Of a DNA stretch of 64,000 nucleotides, positions 45,963 through 57,127 are shown piece after piece; the first letter of the stretch is position 1; every line of letters begins with the position of its first letter. Position numbers and translations under genes: made by a program. Below the pieces are notes generated by a model. It was given only the letters and a program-made list of their open reading frames with translations. It searched no databases and was not told the origin of the DNA. This DNA is from Alteromonas indica (GTDB lineage: Bacteria > Pseudomonadota > Gammaproteobacteria > Enterobacterales > Alteromonadaceae). The stretch lies in NCBI GenBank assembly GCA_003056425.1, contig PYVY01000001.1, forward strand, positions 186,001 to 250,000, given 5' to 3'.

Positions 45963-46829
45963 ATGACGAGCAGAATAAAGTGGTATCTGCTCACTGCTAT
46001 GACCGCGCAGCTCGCCCTGGGCTGCGCTTCTGAGCACAAACCTGCCCCCTTGGTAGTGCTTGACAGCCAGCCTGAAGTTAAAGACTTTCACTACCGAGCC
46101 GATACCTACACTGTACGTAAAGGTGACACATTATTCGCCATAGCCTGGTACGCCAATAAGGATTATCGGGATATCGCCAGGTATAACAACCTTACGGTGC
46201 CGTACAGTATTTATCCGGGTCAAGCGCTACGATTACAGCCTGCGAAAGCGGCTCGCAACGCAGTAAAAGAAGATTCGGATCAATCTGTGGAAGCTGGTCA
46301 AACCACACAAATATTAGCCAAAAGGCGTGTTGACCAGCCTAAAGAGCAGGCGTATCGTAAGAGTGAAAATAATGTTAACAACCAACCGGTTAATAGCGTC
46401 AAGAAGCCGCCGCAGAGCGTCAAAAATGTGACGAAAAAACGGTTCCCAGCTCAGGTTACTACCTGGGTATGGCCCGCGAAAGGAAAATTAACCGGGACGT
46501 TTAATCGCAGTGAAACAGGCCAGAAAGGCATTGAGATAAGTGCTGCTATTGGCACTCCAATTCTTGCATCAGCGGCGGGAAAAGTAGTGTACGCAGGCAA
46601 CGGTTTACGGGGCTACGGTAACTTAATAATCATTAAGCATACTGACAGTTTTTTAAGCGCGTATGCTCATAATGATTCGATAGCGGTTAGCGAGCAGCAA
46701 TGGGTTGATGCAGGTCAGCAAATTGCTCGCATGGGGAAAAGTGGCACGGATTTCGTAAAGCTTCATTTTGAAGTGCGGTACCGGGGAAAATCGTTAGATC
46801 CTCTTCGTTACCTACCGAAACGCCAATAA
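45963..46829 (+). CDS. nlpD: murein hydrolase activator lipoprotein NlpD
   Basis: This 288-aa outer-membrane lipoprotein activates the amidase AmiC at septation. The signal peptide ends in the lipobox LALGC (C21). A LysM domain covers about 48-92 (YTVRKGDTLFAIAWYANKDY, YPGQALRLQ). After a low-complexity linker comes a peptidase-M23 (LytM) domain from about 165 (WVWPAKGKLTGTF, GTPILASAAGKVVYAGNGLRGYGNLI, LHFEVRYRG). The zinc ligand sequence HxxxD is replaced by EIS around GIEISAAIG, so it is a degenerate LytM activator, as is normal for NlpD. In relatives the rpoS promoter lies inside this gene. Confidence 0.94.
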   Translation: MTSRIKWYLLTAMTAQLALGCASEHKPAPLVVLDSQPEVKDFHYRADTYTVRKGDTLFAIAWYANKDYRDIARYNNLTVPYSIYPGQALRLQPAKAARNAVKEDSDQSVEAGQTTQILAKRRVDQPKEQAYRKSENNVNNQPVNSVKKPPQSVKNVTKKRFPAQVTTWVWPAKGKLTGTFNRSETGQKGIEISAAIGTPILASAAGKVVYAGNGLRGYGNLIIIKHTDSFLSAYAHNDSIAVSEQQWVDAGQQIARMGKSGTDFVKLHFEVRYRGKSLDPLRYLPKRQ

Positions 46830-46877
46830 TAACAATAAATAATAATTATATTCCAAGGAGAACGTCTTAAGGTAACC

Positions 46878-46883
46878 ATGTAA
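46878..46883 (+). promoter_or_regulatory. start-stop codon pair (ATG TAA) in the rpoS leader
   Basis: AAGG at 46869-46872 is followed five bases later by ATG immediately joined to TAA, only 17 bases before the rpoS ATG at 46900, whose own Shine-Dalgarno AGGAG is at 46887-46891. An initiating ribosome here would occupy the rpoS ribosome-binding site. It may be chance; it also shows that 46900, not 46878, is the true start. Confidence 0.35.
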
Positions 46884-46899
46884 AGCAGGAGATACCGCT

Positions 46900-47892
46900 A
46901 TGGGACAAACTAAAACCGCAGTTATTGAGTTAAAGTCTCGCGATGAAATGGACAATATCGATACTATCGATATGAAAACTGAAGAAACCTTAAACGAGGA
47001 ATCGAACGACGATAATGATGTTTTCGCCGTTCATGAAGAAACCCACAAAAACCTTGATGCGACCCAGCTGTATTTAGGCGAAATTGGTTTCTCCCCTCTG
47101 CTAACCGCAGAAGAAGAAGTGTATTTTGCACGCCGTGCACTCAAAGGGTGTGAAGCATCCCGTAAGCGTATGATCGTAAGCAATCTTCGTCTGGTTGTGA
47201 AGATAGCCCGCCGTTATAATAATCGTGGCCTGGCCTTGCTAGACTTGATTGAAGAAGGCAACTTAGGCTTGATTCGCGCGGTAGAAAAGTTCGACCCTGA
47301 ACGTGGTTTCAGATTCTCGACCTATGCCACCTGGTGGATTCGCCAGACCATAGAACGGGCGATCATGAACCAGACCCGCACCATTCGCTTACCTATCCAT
47401 GTTGTTAAAGAATTAAATGTGTATTTACGTGCAGCCCGTGAGTTGTCGCAGAAACTTGATCACGAGCCTACCGCAGAAGAAATTGCATTTGCGTTAGATA
47501 AGCCTGTAGAAGATGTCACTAAGATGCTTCGTTTGAACGAGCGTATTACTTCAGTGGATACCCCCATTGGTGGGGAGAACGACAAAGCTTTATTGGATAT
47601 TTTGACAGACCATAATGACTATGGCCCTGAAGAAAATCTTCAAGATGATGATATTAAATCAAACATCGTTAAATGGCTTGAAGAACTTAACCCGAAACAA
47701 CGTGAAGTTCTGGCGCGCCGCTTTGGTTTATTAGGCTACGAGCCTAGTACGCTGGAAGATGTAGGTGCTGAGATTGGTTTAACCCGCGAGCGGGTTCGCC
47801 AAATTCAGGTAGAAGCATTGCGCAGACTACGTGATATGTTAAGCCATCAGGGCTTATCATTAGAAAATATGTTCGATCATATGGGTGAGTAA
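46900..47892 (+). CDS. rpoS: RNA polymerase sigma factor RpoS (sigma-38)
   Basis: This 330-aa stationary-phase and general stress sigma factor has an acidic N-terminal extension of about 45 residues that differs from the enteric one. Region 1.2 follows ([30 protein letters not shown]), then region 2 ([55 protein letters not shown]), region 3, and region 4 with the recognition helix ([15 protein letters not shown]). The AGGAG eight bases before the ATG fixes the start. It is preceded by nlpD and followed by a strong terminator. Confidence 0.97.
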   Translation: MGQTKTAVIELKSRDEMDNIDTIDMKTEETLNEESNDDNDVFAVHEETHKNLDATQLYLGEIGFSPLLTAEEEVYFARRALKGCEASRKRMIVSNLRLVVKIARRYNNRGLALLDLIEEGNLGLIRAVEKFDPERGFRFSTYATWWIRQTIERAIMNQTRTIRLPIHVVKELNVYLRAARELSQKLDHEPTAEEIAFALDKPVEDVTKMLRLNERITSVDTPIGGENDKALLDILTDHNDYGPEENLQDDDIKSNIVKWLEELNPKQREVLARRFGLLGYEPSTLEDVGAEIGLTRERVRQIQVEALRRLRDMLSHQGLSLENMFDHMGE

Positions 47893-47953
47893 ACGTTATT
47901 GATACGCCGTCTTTAATGAGCACATCATCTCTTTTAGGTACATTATCTGACGT

Positions 47954-47985
47954 ATAAAAAAACCCGCAGCTTGCGGGTTTTTTGT
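47954..47985. terminator. bidirectional terminator between rpoS and folA
   Basis: AAAAAAACCCGC, loop AGCTT, GCGGGTTTTTT. A compact GC stem with A and T flanks lies between two convergent genes. Confidence 0.93.
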
Positions 47986-47994
47986 CATTGTGAA

Positions 47995-48501
47995 CTAGCC
48001 GGTATGACGCTTAAGCGTTACAAAGTCGTAAGCGTAGGGGTTCTTCTCGTCAGCCGTATGGCATTGCCGGGAAATTTCAAGCCAGTGCCCAGCTTCGCGA
48101 TAATCAGGAAATTGTGTATCGCCAGCGACGTCAGTATGGATAAAAGTCAGATATAAAATATCGGCCTGGCTCAGCAAAGCGCTATACACTTTACCGCCAC
48201 CTATAACCATCACTTCATCGTTTTCACCCACTAAGGCAGTGGCAGCGGTTAACGCAGCATCAATACTCTCTACGGTTGTAGCATCTGCCAGACGATAATC
48301 ACGCTGACTACTTATAACAATGTTCGGCCGGCCAGGTAGCGCTTTGCCTATAGACTCATAGGTTTTACGCCCCATAATAACCGGCTTACCCAAGGTTAAC
48401 TGCTTAAAATGACGTAAGTCTGCAGGCAAATGCCACGGCATAGTATTGTTAGCGCCAATCACCCTATGGTCCGCCATTGCAGCAATCATCGCTATTTTCA
48501 T
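47995..48501 (-). CDS. folA: dihydrofolate reductase FolA
   Basis: This 168-aa chromosomal DHFR reduces dihydrofolate to tetrahydrofolate with NADPH. The Met20-loop region VIGANNTMPWHLPADLRHFK holds the catalytic Asp in the PADLRHFK helix. It is followed by GKPVIMGRKTYESIG, LPGRPNIVIS, VMVIGGGKVYSALL and the end YAYDFVTLKR. It resembles E. coli FolA rather than plasmid-borne trimethoprim-resistant enzymes. It works with ThyA at 25 kb in the thymidylate cycle. The next minus-strand gene upstream, obgE, ends 15 bases before its start. Confidence 0.95.
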   Translation of the reverse strand: MKIAMIAAMADHRVIGANNTMPWHLPADLRHFKQLTLGKPVIMGRKTYESIGKALPGRPNIVISSQRDYRLADATTVESIDAALTAATALVGENDEVMVIGGGKVYSALLSQADILYLTFIHTDVAGDTQFPDYREAGHWLEISRQCHTADEKNPYAYDFVTLKRHTG

Positions 48502-48516
48502 TACGCCTGCAACCCT

Positions 48517-49683
<1,167 letters not shown>

Positions 49684-49894
49684 TTATAACTCCGGATTTA
49701 ACCAGTTTGCACTGAATAGGCAGGATGACAGCGTCTGCCTGCTGTAATACCTGCAGTTTACACTATTAAAAGACCCGCATCACGATTCGGCGGCAGAAAA
49801 GCCATATCCTTTCTCACTAATTGCTAAAGGATCTTAGACGGTAGCGCACTGACCAGCTAACCAGTCAATGTCGTTAATCTGGGGGCGCCAGAAA

Positions 49895-49926
49895 CAAAAA
49901 ACCCCGCTGACGCGGGGTTTTTTAAG
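49895..49926. terminator. terminator downstream of rpmA
   Basis: AAAAAACCCCGC, loop TGA, GCGGGGTTTTTT. It is a strong hairpin with T-runs in both directions, 25 bases after the rpmA stop on the minus strand. Confidence 0.92.
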
Positions 49927-49950
49927 CCTTAAAGGCATGTGCGTTCGTGC

Positions 49951-50208
49951 TTACTCAGCAACGATGCTCACAAACTTACGGTTGTTAGGACCTTTTACTT
50001 CGAATTGGACCTTACCGTCTTTTAATGCGAACAACGTGTGGTCTTTACCGATACCCATATTGTTGCCAGCGTGGAAACGTGTTCCACGTTGTCTTACGAT
50101 GATGTTACCAGCAAGAACAGATTCACCGCCAAAGCGTTTAACACCAAGGCGTTTACTTTCTGAATCACGACCGTTTTTGGTACTACCACCAGCTTTTTTG
50201 TGTGCCAT
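49951..50208 (-). CDS. rpmA: 50S ribosomal protein L27
   Basis: This is an 85-aa L27. It begins [23 protein letters not shown], the invariant N-terminal arm that reaches towards the peptidyl-transferase centre, and continues [23 protein letters not shown]. There is no Firmicute-type cleavable extension. It lies 15 bases after rplU in the standard L21-L27 operon. Confidence 0.97.
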   Translation of the reverse strand: MAHKKAGGSTKNGRDSESKRLGVKRFGGESVLAGNIIVRQRGTRFHAGNNMGIGKDHTLFALKDGKVQFEVKGPNNRKFVSIVAE

Positions 50209-50223
50209 GTGTTCGTGCTCCTA

Positions 50224-50535
50224 TTATGCGTTAATACCAGTGATTTTCACTTCCGTGAACCACTGACGGTGACCCGCTTGCTTGCGGGAATGCTTACGAC
50301 GACGGAACTTGACGATTTTAATCTTTTCGCCACGACCATGCGTCACAACTTCAGCAGTAATTTTACCACCAGATACTAAAGGGGTGCCAATCTTAACGTC
50401 GTCACCATTGCTAACCATTAATACGTTATCGAATTCAACAGTCTCGCCTGGCGCGACTTCGATCTTCTCTAGACGAACGGTCTGGCCTTCAGCCACACGG
50501 TGCTGTTTACCGCCACTTTGGAAAACCGCGTACAT
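50224..50535 (-). CDS. rplU: 50S ribosomal protein L21
   Basis: This is a 103-aa L21: [24 protein letters not shown] at the N-terminus, [16 protein letters not shown] in the middle, and [21 protein letters not shown], the conserved basic signature, near the C-terminus. The leader between its promoter and the ATG contains the small hairpin GCGTC-TAGA-GACGC at about 50557-50570. Confidence 0.97.
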   Translation of the reverse strand: MYAVFQSGGKQHRVAEGQTVRLEKIEVAPGETVEFDNVLMVSNGDDVKIGTPLVSGGKITAEVVTHGRGEKIKIVKFRRRKHSRKQAGHRQWFTEVKITGINA

Positions 50536-50588
50536 ATTCTACTCCGCTCTGCGTCTCTAGACGCTTCAATTCAAAAAACAGGGCGCGA

Positions 50589-50617
50589 ATTGTACGTGAA
50601 ACATCCGCAATTCACAA
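50589..50617 (-). promoter_or_regulatory. sigma-70 promoter of rplU-rpmA
   Basis: Read on the minus strand: -35 TTGTGA, a 17-base spacer, then -10 TACAAT, ending about 50 bases before the L21 ATG. Spacing and both hexamers are good. Confidence 0.75.
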
Positions 50618-51013
50618 CCCCGTAACGCATAAAATTTGATTATTTTTCACACGGGGACGCAATCGCTGTACAGACTCGCGAAATTAGGTGCATAAATTTA
50701 CCACAGTGTACAGCGAATTGTCAGCGAAATCTTATGCCTAGCGTATACTTTTTTATTTATTTGCCCTTTGCCACACGCCCGGATCGCGCTGCGATCGCGG
50801 TAATTTCGCCCTGCGATCTAGTGAAAAACCGCTCAAAATTGCCTCCTCACAAGCAATCTACGGTAATACCTACAAAAACCGCTATTTATGCCTTTTACAG
50901 CGTTTACGCGGTTAACTGCCCGCTTTTTCCGACAATCAGGTGGCGTAGCGCGAACATTCAGGTACAATCGGCTGCAAACCCACTGTACCTGTGTTTTATT
51001 TTTGCCGATGCAT
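50618..51013. promoter_or_regulatory. divergent rplU/ispB region, ispB leader
   Basis: No gene is supported here. A plus-strand TATACT at 50744-50749 with TTGTCA at 50718-50723 has a 20-base spacer, longer than ideal, but is the best candidate for ispB. An open frame in phase with ispB runs back to 50888, yet its residues (FTAFTRLTARFFRQ...) do not look like the family N-terminus. Confidence 0.35.
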
Positions 51014-51988
51014 ATGGACTTAGAGCAAATTCGGGAGCTCACCGCCGATGATATGAAGGCGGTAAACCAACTGATACAACAACAAGTCGATTCTGATGTT
51101 TCACTGATCAACCAGCTCGGTTTTTACATTGTGAACAGCGGCGGTAAACGGCTACGTCCACTTTTGAGTGTACTGGCCTCCCGCGCGATGAATATCGATA
51201 ATAATGATCACCATACACTGGCGGCAATTATAGAGTTTATTCATACCGCTACGTTGCTACATGACGATGTGGTAGATGAGTCAACCTTACGCCGGGGCCG
51301 TGAAACTGCCAATGCTATCTTTGGTAATCAGGCCAGTGTGTTAGTGGGCGATTTTCTGTATACCCGCTCATTTCAGATGATGGTGAATTTAAAACGCATG
51401 CGGGTAATGGAAATTTTATCCGAAGCGACCAACCAGATTGCTGAAGGCGAAGTGTTACAGCTAATGAACTGTAACGACCCACAAACCACTGAAAAACGCT
51501 ACTTCGATGTAATTTACGGTAAAACTGCACGTTTGTTTGAGGCGGCTACCCAGTTAGCGGCGGTCCTGACCGACCAGCCCGCCGAATTGGAACAGGCAAT
51601 GCAAAATTACGGTAAACATTTAGGAACCGCTTTCCAGTTAGCGGATGATATCCTCGACTATGCTGCAGATGCCGCAGAAATGGGCAAAAATGTAGGTGAT
51701 GATCTGGCCGAAGGTAAACCTACATTGCCATTGTTGTATGCTATGTGGAAAGCCAGCAATGATGATGACAGCGCCCTTATCAAGGAAGCCATTGAGCAGG
51801 CTAACGGTTTGGAACATTTATCCCGTATTCAGGGTATTATGGATAGGACTGGTGCGCTTGATTACACACGTCAGTGTGCAGATAAAGAAGTAGCCCAGGC
51901 CATTGATAGCCTAAGCATTGTGCCTGACTCGCCGTACAAAGATGCGTTGATTGCCCTGGCCCATATGTCAGTAGCCCGCACCAAATAA
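51014..51988 (+). CDS. ispB: octaprenyl diphosphate synthase IspB
   Basis: This 324-aa trans-polyprenyl synthase makes the C40 side chain of ubiquinone and menaquinone. The start at 51014 (MDLEQIRELTADDMKAVNQLI) matches E. coli IspB; an ATG two codons earlier (MHMDLEQ) is equally possible. The first Asp-rich motif is LLHDDVVDESTLRRG, the second is LADDILDYAAD. GGKRLRPLLSVL, SVLVGDFLYTRSF and EGEVLQL are also present. It is divergent from rplU-rpmA, the classic arrangement, and uses the isoprenoid units made through IspD and IspF at 42 kb. Confidence 0.95.
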   Translation: MDLEQIRELTADDMKAVNQLIQQQVDSDVSLINQLGFYIVNSGGKRLRPLLSVLASRAMNIDNNDHHTLAAIIEFIHTATLLHDDVVDESTLRRGRETANAIFGNQASVLVGDFLYTRSFQMMVNLKRMRVMEILSEATNQIAEGEVLQLMNCNDPQTTEKRYFDVIYGKTARLFEAATQLAAVLTDQPAELEQAMQNYGKHLGTAFQLADDILDYAADAAEMGKNVGDDLAEGKPTLPLLYAMWKASNDDDSALIKEAIEQANGLEHLSRIQGIMDRTGALDYTRQCADKEVAQAIDSLSIVPDSPYKDALIALAHMSVARTK

Positions 51989-52024
51989 TAGCGAGCTATC
52001 ATCATCCCGAATTAAGCATGGTGC

Positions 52025-52049
52025 GCCCGGCCCGTTCAACGGGCCGGGC
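52025..52049. terminator. GC-rich hairpin between ispB and the ZIP transporter gene
   Basis: GCCCGGCCCG, loop TTCAA, CGGGCCGGGC. It is a ten-base all-GC stem 36 bases after the ispB stop, between convergent genes. It lacks a clear T-run. Confidence 0.55.
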
Positions 52050-52080
52050 AATGCCAAGGACTTCACTGTCAGGGTGGCTT

Positions 52081-52806
52081 TTATCCCCCGCCTTCCAGCA
52101 TGTAACCGATCATACCAATTAAAAAGCCCAATACCGCACCAAATGGCGGCAACCAGGTATTTTCCATTCGGACTTGGGGCGCAATATCCTGAAATACTGA
52201 ATAGAGTATGCCACCTGCGGCAAATAGCATAATCCCTCCAATAAGCAGAGGATAAGCTGCCAGCACATAATAGCCTACCAATGCCATTATCGGCCCAAGC
52301 AGCGCCATGCCGGCAAATTTCAGAACTAACTTAGAGGGCCGTCGATGGCCTTCTGCGGACTGCATTTCCCGATAAGCGTTAAACCCTTCCGGTAAATTCT
52401 GTACCGTAATAAGTACACCTATCAGCAACGTGCTGCCACCCAAGGCGGCGGCTGTGCCTAAGGCAATTGACTCGGGAATAAAATCACTTAGCATGGCAGC
52501 TAATTGGCTGGCCGGGGTTTCATGGGCGGCCAGGTAACGGTCTAGCGCCATAAATGCCAATGCCCCGGCAAGTAAACACAGGCCGCCGGTTAGGGGGGAA
52601 TGATGCGAACTACCTTCGGGTACCAGCACCAACGCAACGGCCGATATCAGGGCCCCCGCCCCTAAGGCCATGACGCCGTGCCTGATTTCCTGTTCCAACC
52701 ATTGGGGTTGGAGATTATCAATTTTCGCTAATAACGCCCCTGCCGGCATCGCCATGCCGGCTATCAGTGCGATGGCAACTAAATACATTACCCCGGGTTC
52801 TGTCAT
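52081..52806 (-). CDS. ZIP-family divalent metal transporter
   Basis: This 241-aa membrane protein has eight helices and the two ZIP metal-site motifs: DFIPESIALG in helix IV and QNLPEGFNAYRE in helix V. The loop between helices III and IV is short and His-poor. ZIP proteins of this GufA-like branch import Zn, Fe or related ions; which metal cannot be read from sequence. It lies 19 bases after pepQ on the same strand, and PepQ is a manganese-type metallopeptidase, so a shared metal theme is possible but inferred. Confidence 0.8.
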   Translation of the reverse strand: MTEPGVMYLVAIALIAGMAMPAGALLAKIDNLQPQWLEQEIRHGVMALGAGALISAVALVLVPEGSSHHSPLTGGLCLLAGALAFMALDRYLAAHETPASQLAAMLSDFIPESIALGTAAALGGSTLLIGVLITVQNLPEGFNAYREMQSAEGHRRPSKLVLKFAGMALLGPIMALVGYYVLAAYPLLIGGIMLFAAGGILYSVFQDIAPQVRMENTWLPPFGAVLGFLIGMIGYMLEGGG

Positions 52807-52825
52807 AACACACTCGCTTTCAGGC

Positions 52826-54521
<1,696 letters not shown>

Positions 54522-55703
54522 ATGGACATAGAAGTCGCGTGGGCGCAAAACGACAGTACTGATATGCTGGTAGCTAATGTGCTCAGACAATTACCTGAGC
54601 AACGCACCCCTTCTATACTGTTTGTATTTTTTAACGCCAACCATAACGCCGAGCTTATTCGGCACATTATCAACACGCGCCTGAAGACGGTGATACTGAT
54701 GGCATCGTCCAGCCACGGTGCCTTTGCCAATACCCCCGATAGCGCCAATGCCGCTGCTGACCTGACCGTCTTTGCGGTGTACGACGAGCAAGGACACTAT
54801 GGTACCGGCAGTGTTTCAGTGACCGATATGTCTGTGCAAGAAGCCGCCCGACAAGCGACCCTGGCGGCACTTGAAAATAGCCAGGTGCCGTATGAAGCCC
54901 CGGCAATGCTGTGGTGCGCCATGCCGTCCGGTTGTGAAGAGGCCTTACTGGCTGGCATTGCGGACATTGTGGGCGAACATATACCGGTTTTTGGTGGCAC
55001 TATCGCAGACAATGACATCAATGGCGATTGGTTTGGCGGAGATGCTCACCAAGGCGGCTGCGACTATGTGACCATTGCAGCGCTGTATCCTTCCCAGGCC
55101 CCTGGGGCCAGTTATAGTTCAGGCTACAGCCCAGGTTCACAGGCCTGCAAAGTTACAGCAGTAGAAGCACGTAATATTACCCACCTTAATAACGCGCCCG
55201 CCGCCGAGGTTTACAACGGCCTAACCCAAAACAGTATCGGCAGTATGCTGGCCGGCGGCTCTATTCTGGCGTTAACCACTTTGCAGCCATTAGGACGGGT
55301 AATTCCTTCGCCAGCCGGGTTACCAGAATATCTACTCAGTCACCCTGACGCGGTTACCGCTCAAGGCGGCCTTTCGTTATTTTCCCAAGTCGAGGTTGAT
55401 ACCAATTTAGTGGTGATGCAAGGCAGCGTAGAAAGCCTGATAGAGCGAGCCGAAAAAGTTATCGCTAATGCAATTGCGCTATTACCTGACCAAAGCGAGC
55501 CTGCGGGCGTTTTGCTGGTGTATTGTGCAGGTTGCATGTTCACTGTGGCCGAACAGTTACCCGCGATGTTAGCGCGGGTTCGTGCGCGGTTCCCGGCCCT
55601 GCCTATTGCCGGTATATACACATTTGGTGAACAGGGGTGTTTCCTGGACGGCCACAACCGCCATGGAAACTTAATGATTTCAGCCGTAGCGTTCGCCAAA
55701 TGA
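54522..55703 (+). CDS. FIST domain sensor protein, probable NosP-type
   Basis: This 393-aa cytosolic protein has FIST_N over about 25-220 (ILFVFFNANHNAELI, LMASSSHGAFANT, PVFGGTIADNDINGDWF) and FIST_C over about 225-375 (AAEVYNGLTQNSIGSML, LPEYLLSHPDAVTAQGGLSLFSQVE, GVLLVYCAGCMFTVAEQ, PIAGIYTFGEQGC). There is no signal peptide or membrane helix. NosP proteins are haem-binding FIST proteins of this size that sense nitric oxide and are encoded beside a histidine kinase. Here the stop overlaps the start of such a kinase (ATGA). Haem binding cannot be seen from sequence, so amino-acid sensing, as first proposed for FIST, remains possible. Confidence 0.8.
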   Translation: MDIEVAWAQNDSTDMLVANVLRQLPEQRTPSILFVFFNANHNAELIRHIINTRLKTVILMASSSHGAFANTPDSANAAADLTVFAVYDEQGHYGTGSVSVTDMSVQEAARQATLAALENSQVPYEAPAMLWCAMPSGCEEALLAGIADIVGEHIPVFGGTIADNDINGDWFGGDAHQGGCDYVTIAALYPSQAPGASYSSGYSPGSQACKVTAVEARNITHLNNAPAAEVYNGLTQNSIGSMLAGGSILALTTLQPLGRVIPSPAGLPEYLLSHPDAVTAQGGLSLFSQVEVDTNLVVMQGSVESLIERAEKVIANAIALLPDQSEPAGVLLVYCAGCMFTVAEQLPAMLARVRARFPALPIAGIYTFGEQGCFLDGHNRHGNLMISAVAFAK

Positions 55704-57127
55704 AAGATCGTTACGAAGATGCGTTAGAAAATTTGAATCTGGTATACCGGCTAAAAGAGCAGGCGGAAGCCGCCCGTTATCAGTCTGAACTGATGTTACG
55801 GGGGGTAAGAGCCGTATTAGATGCCGACTCTCCGGATGATTTATATCAGCGGATGTTCAGTAATTTTCACGACATCGTCCCCTATAATATCTGTTTAATT
55901 CTGGAACAGTCTGAACCAGGCTTTATGCTGTGCAGTTCATCTACCCGACAAGATATCGTAGGCACACGCTGGGCGGTGGGTGACATGTTACGTAAGGTTA
56001 TCGGGGGCAAGACCATTGCTATGTATAACGCACCATTGCACCCCCAGTGGTGTAGTGTGCCGTTACCTGATGCCTGTCAGATAAAAAGCCTGCTGTTCAG
56101 CCCGTTTTTATTCAAAAATGATATGGCGATTATTGTGTTTGCGCATCAGCAGTTGGGTTTTTATACCCAGCAACATATACAGATTGCAACCCGCTATCGT
56201 GAATTTACCGAACAAACCTTACTTAGTGTAAATGCTCGGCTGCAAGCCTTAGAGTCGGCTCAACTTAAGCGCGACAAAGCCCGCGTCGAACAGTCACTTA
56301 TTGATTCAGAGAAGATGGCATCGGTAGGATTATTAGCGGCCGGCGTAGCCCATGAAATCAATAACCCGGTCGGGTTTATCAGTAGCAACATAGAATATCT
56401 GAAACAGTCTGTCCCTACACTGGCGGGCTTTTTTCATCAGTTGGAAGGGCTATTTGCCGCCAGTAATGATGCGGAACGTTTACGCGGGTTGGCAGCTTGT
56501 CAGCAATGTTACGAAACCGAACAGATTGCCGGTTTGATTACCGACATTGAAGACATATGCAATGAATCTGATGAAGGATTACAACGGGTAGCGGATATTA
56601 CCACCAGTCTGAAAAGCTTCACCCGGGCCGACCCGAAAACCAACGACCCGTTTTGTGTAAACCAGACCATCAACGATACCTTGCCCTTAGTGAACCCTGA
56701 ACTTAAGCATCATGTGAAGGTGAATGTATCACTTAACGAGGTGCCGACAGTGCTAGGCAGTTCGCGAAAACTAAGCCAGGTTTTGATTAACTTACTGGTA
56801 AATGCTGGCCAGGCTATTCATAGCCACGGCGAAATTAATCTGTCTACCGATTGCCATATTGACGCAGACGGTCGTAAATGGGTGGTGATTACGGTGGCCG
56901 ACAATGGATGCGGCATCAGCCAACACGCCGTAGACAAAATATTTCAGCCCTTTTTTACCACCAAACCGGTGGGCCAGGGCACCGGCCTTGGCCTGTATAT
57001 CTCGTTAGCCATTATGAAATCAATGGGCGGAGACATTCAGGTCGTCAGCCGTATGAATCAGGGCACCACATTTTCGCTTTTTCTGCCCGACGAACCCAGC
57101 CGGCTGGCTCAGTCTGGCGCTAGCTGA
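55700..57127 (+). CDS. cytosolic sensor histidine kinase coupled to the FIST protein (NahK-like)
   Basis: This 475-aa kinase lacks membrane helices. The start at 55700 (MKDRYEDALENL) overlaps the FIST stop. Residues 1-45 are coiled coil. A GAF-like domain covers about 45-185 (MFSNFHDIVPYNICLILEQS, then LLFSPFLFKNDMAIIVFAHQQ). A HisKA segment with EKMASVGLLAAGVAHEINNPVGF holds His near 218, and the ATPase has an N box NLLVNAGQAI, ADNGCGIS, FFTTKPVGQGTGLGL and GTTFSLFLP. There is no receiver domain. NosP-associated kinases have this N-terminal coiled-coil plus kinase layout. The 3' end overlaps the convergent slt gene by 19 bases. Confidence 0.88.
   Translation: MKDRYEDALENLNLVYRLKEQAEAARYQSELMLRGVRAVLDADSPDDLYQRMFSNFHDIVPYNICLILEQSEPGFMLCSSSTRQDIVGTRWAVGDMLRKVIGGKTIAMYNAPLHPQWCSVPLPDACQIKSLLFSPFLFKNDMAIIVFAHQQLGFYTQQHIQIATRYREFTEQTLLSVNARLQALESAQLKRDKARVEQSLIDSEKMASVGLLAAGVAHEINNPVGFISSNIEYLKQSVPTLAGFFHQLEGLFAASNDAERLRGLAACQQCYETEQIAGLITDIEDICNESDEGLQRVADITTSLKSFTRADPKTNDPFCVNQTINDTLPLVNPELKHHVKVNVSLNEVPTVLGSSRKLSQVLINLLVNAGQAIHSHGEINLSTDCHIDADGRKWVVITVADNGCGISQHAVDKIFQPFFTTKPVGQGTGLGLYISLAIMKSMGGDIQVVSRMNQGTTFSLFLPDEPSRLAQSGAS

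Noticed and set aside
50888-51013. 42-codon N-terminal extension of IspB
   Set aside because: In frame but not family-like, it covers the probable promoter region; the family N-terminus MxLExIxELTxxDM starts at 51014.
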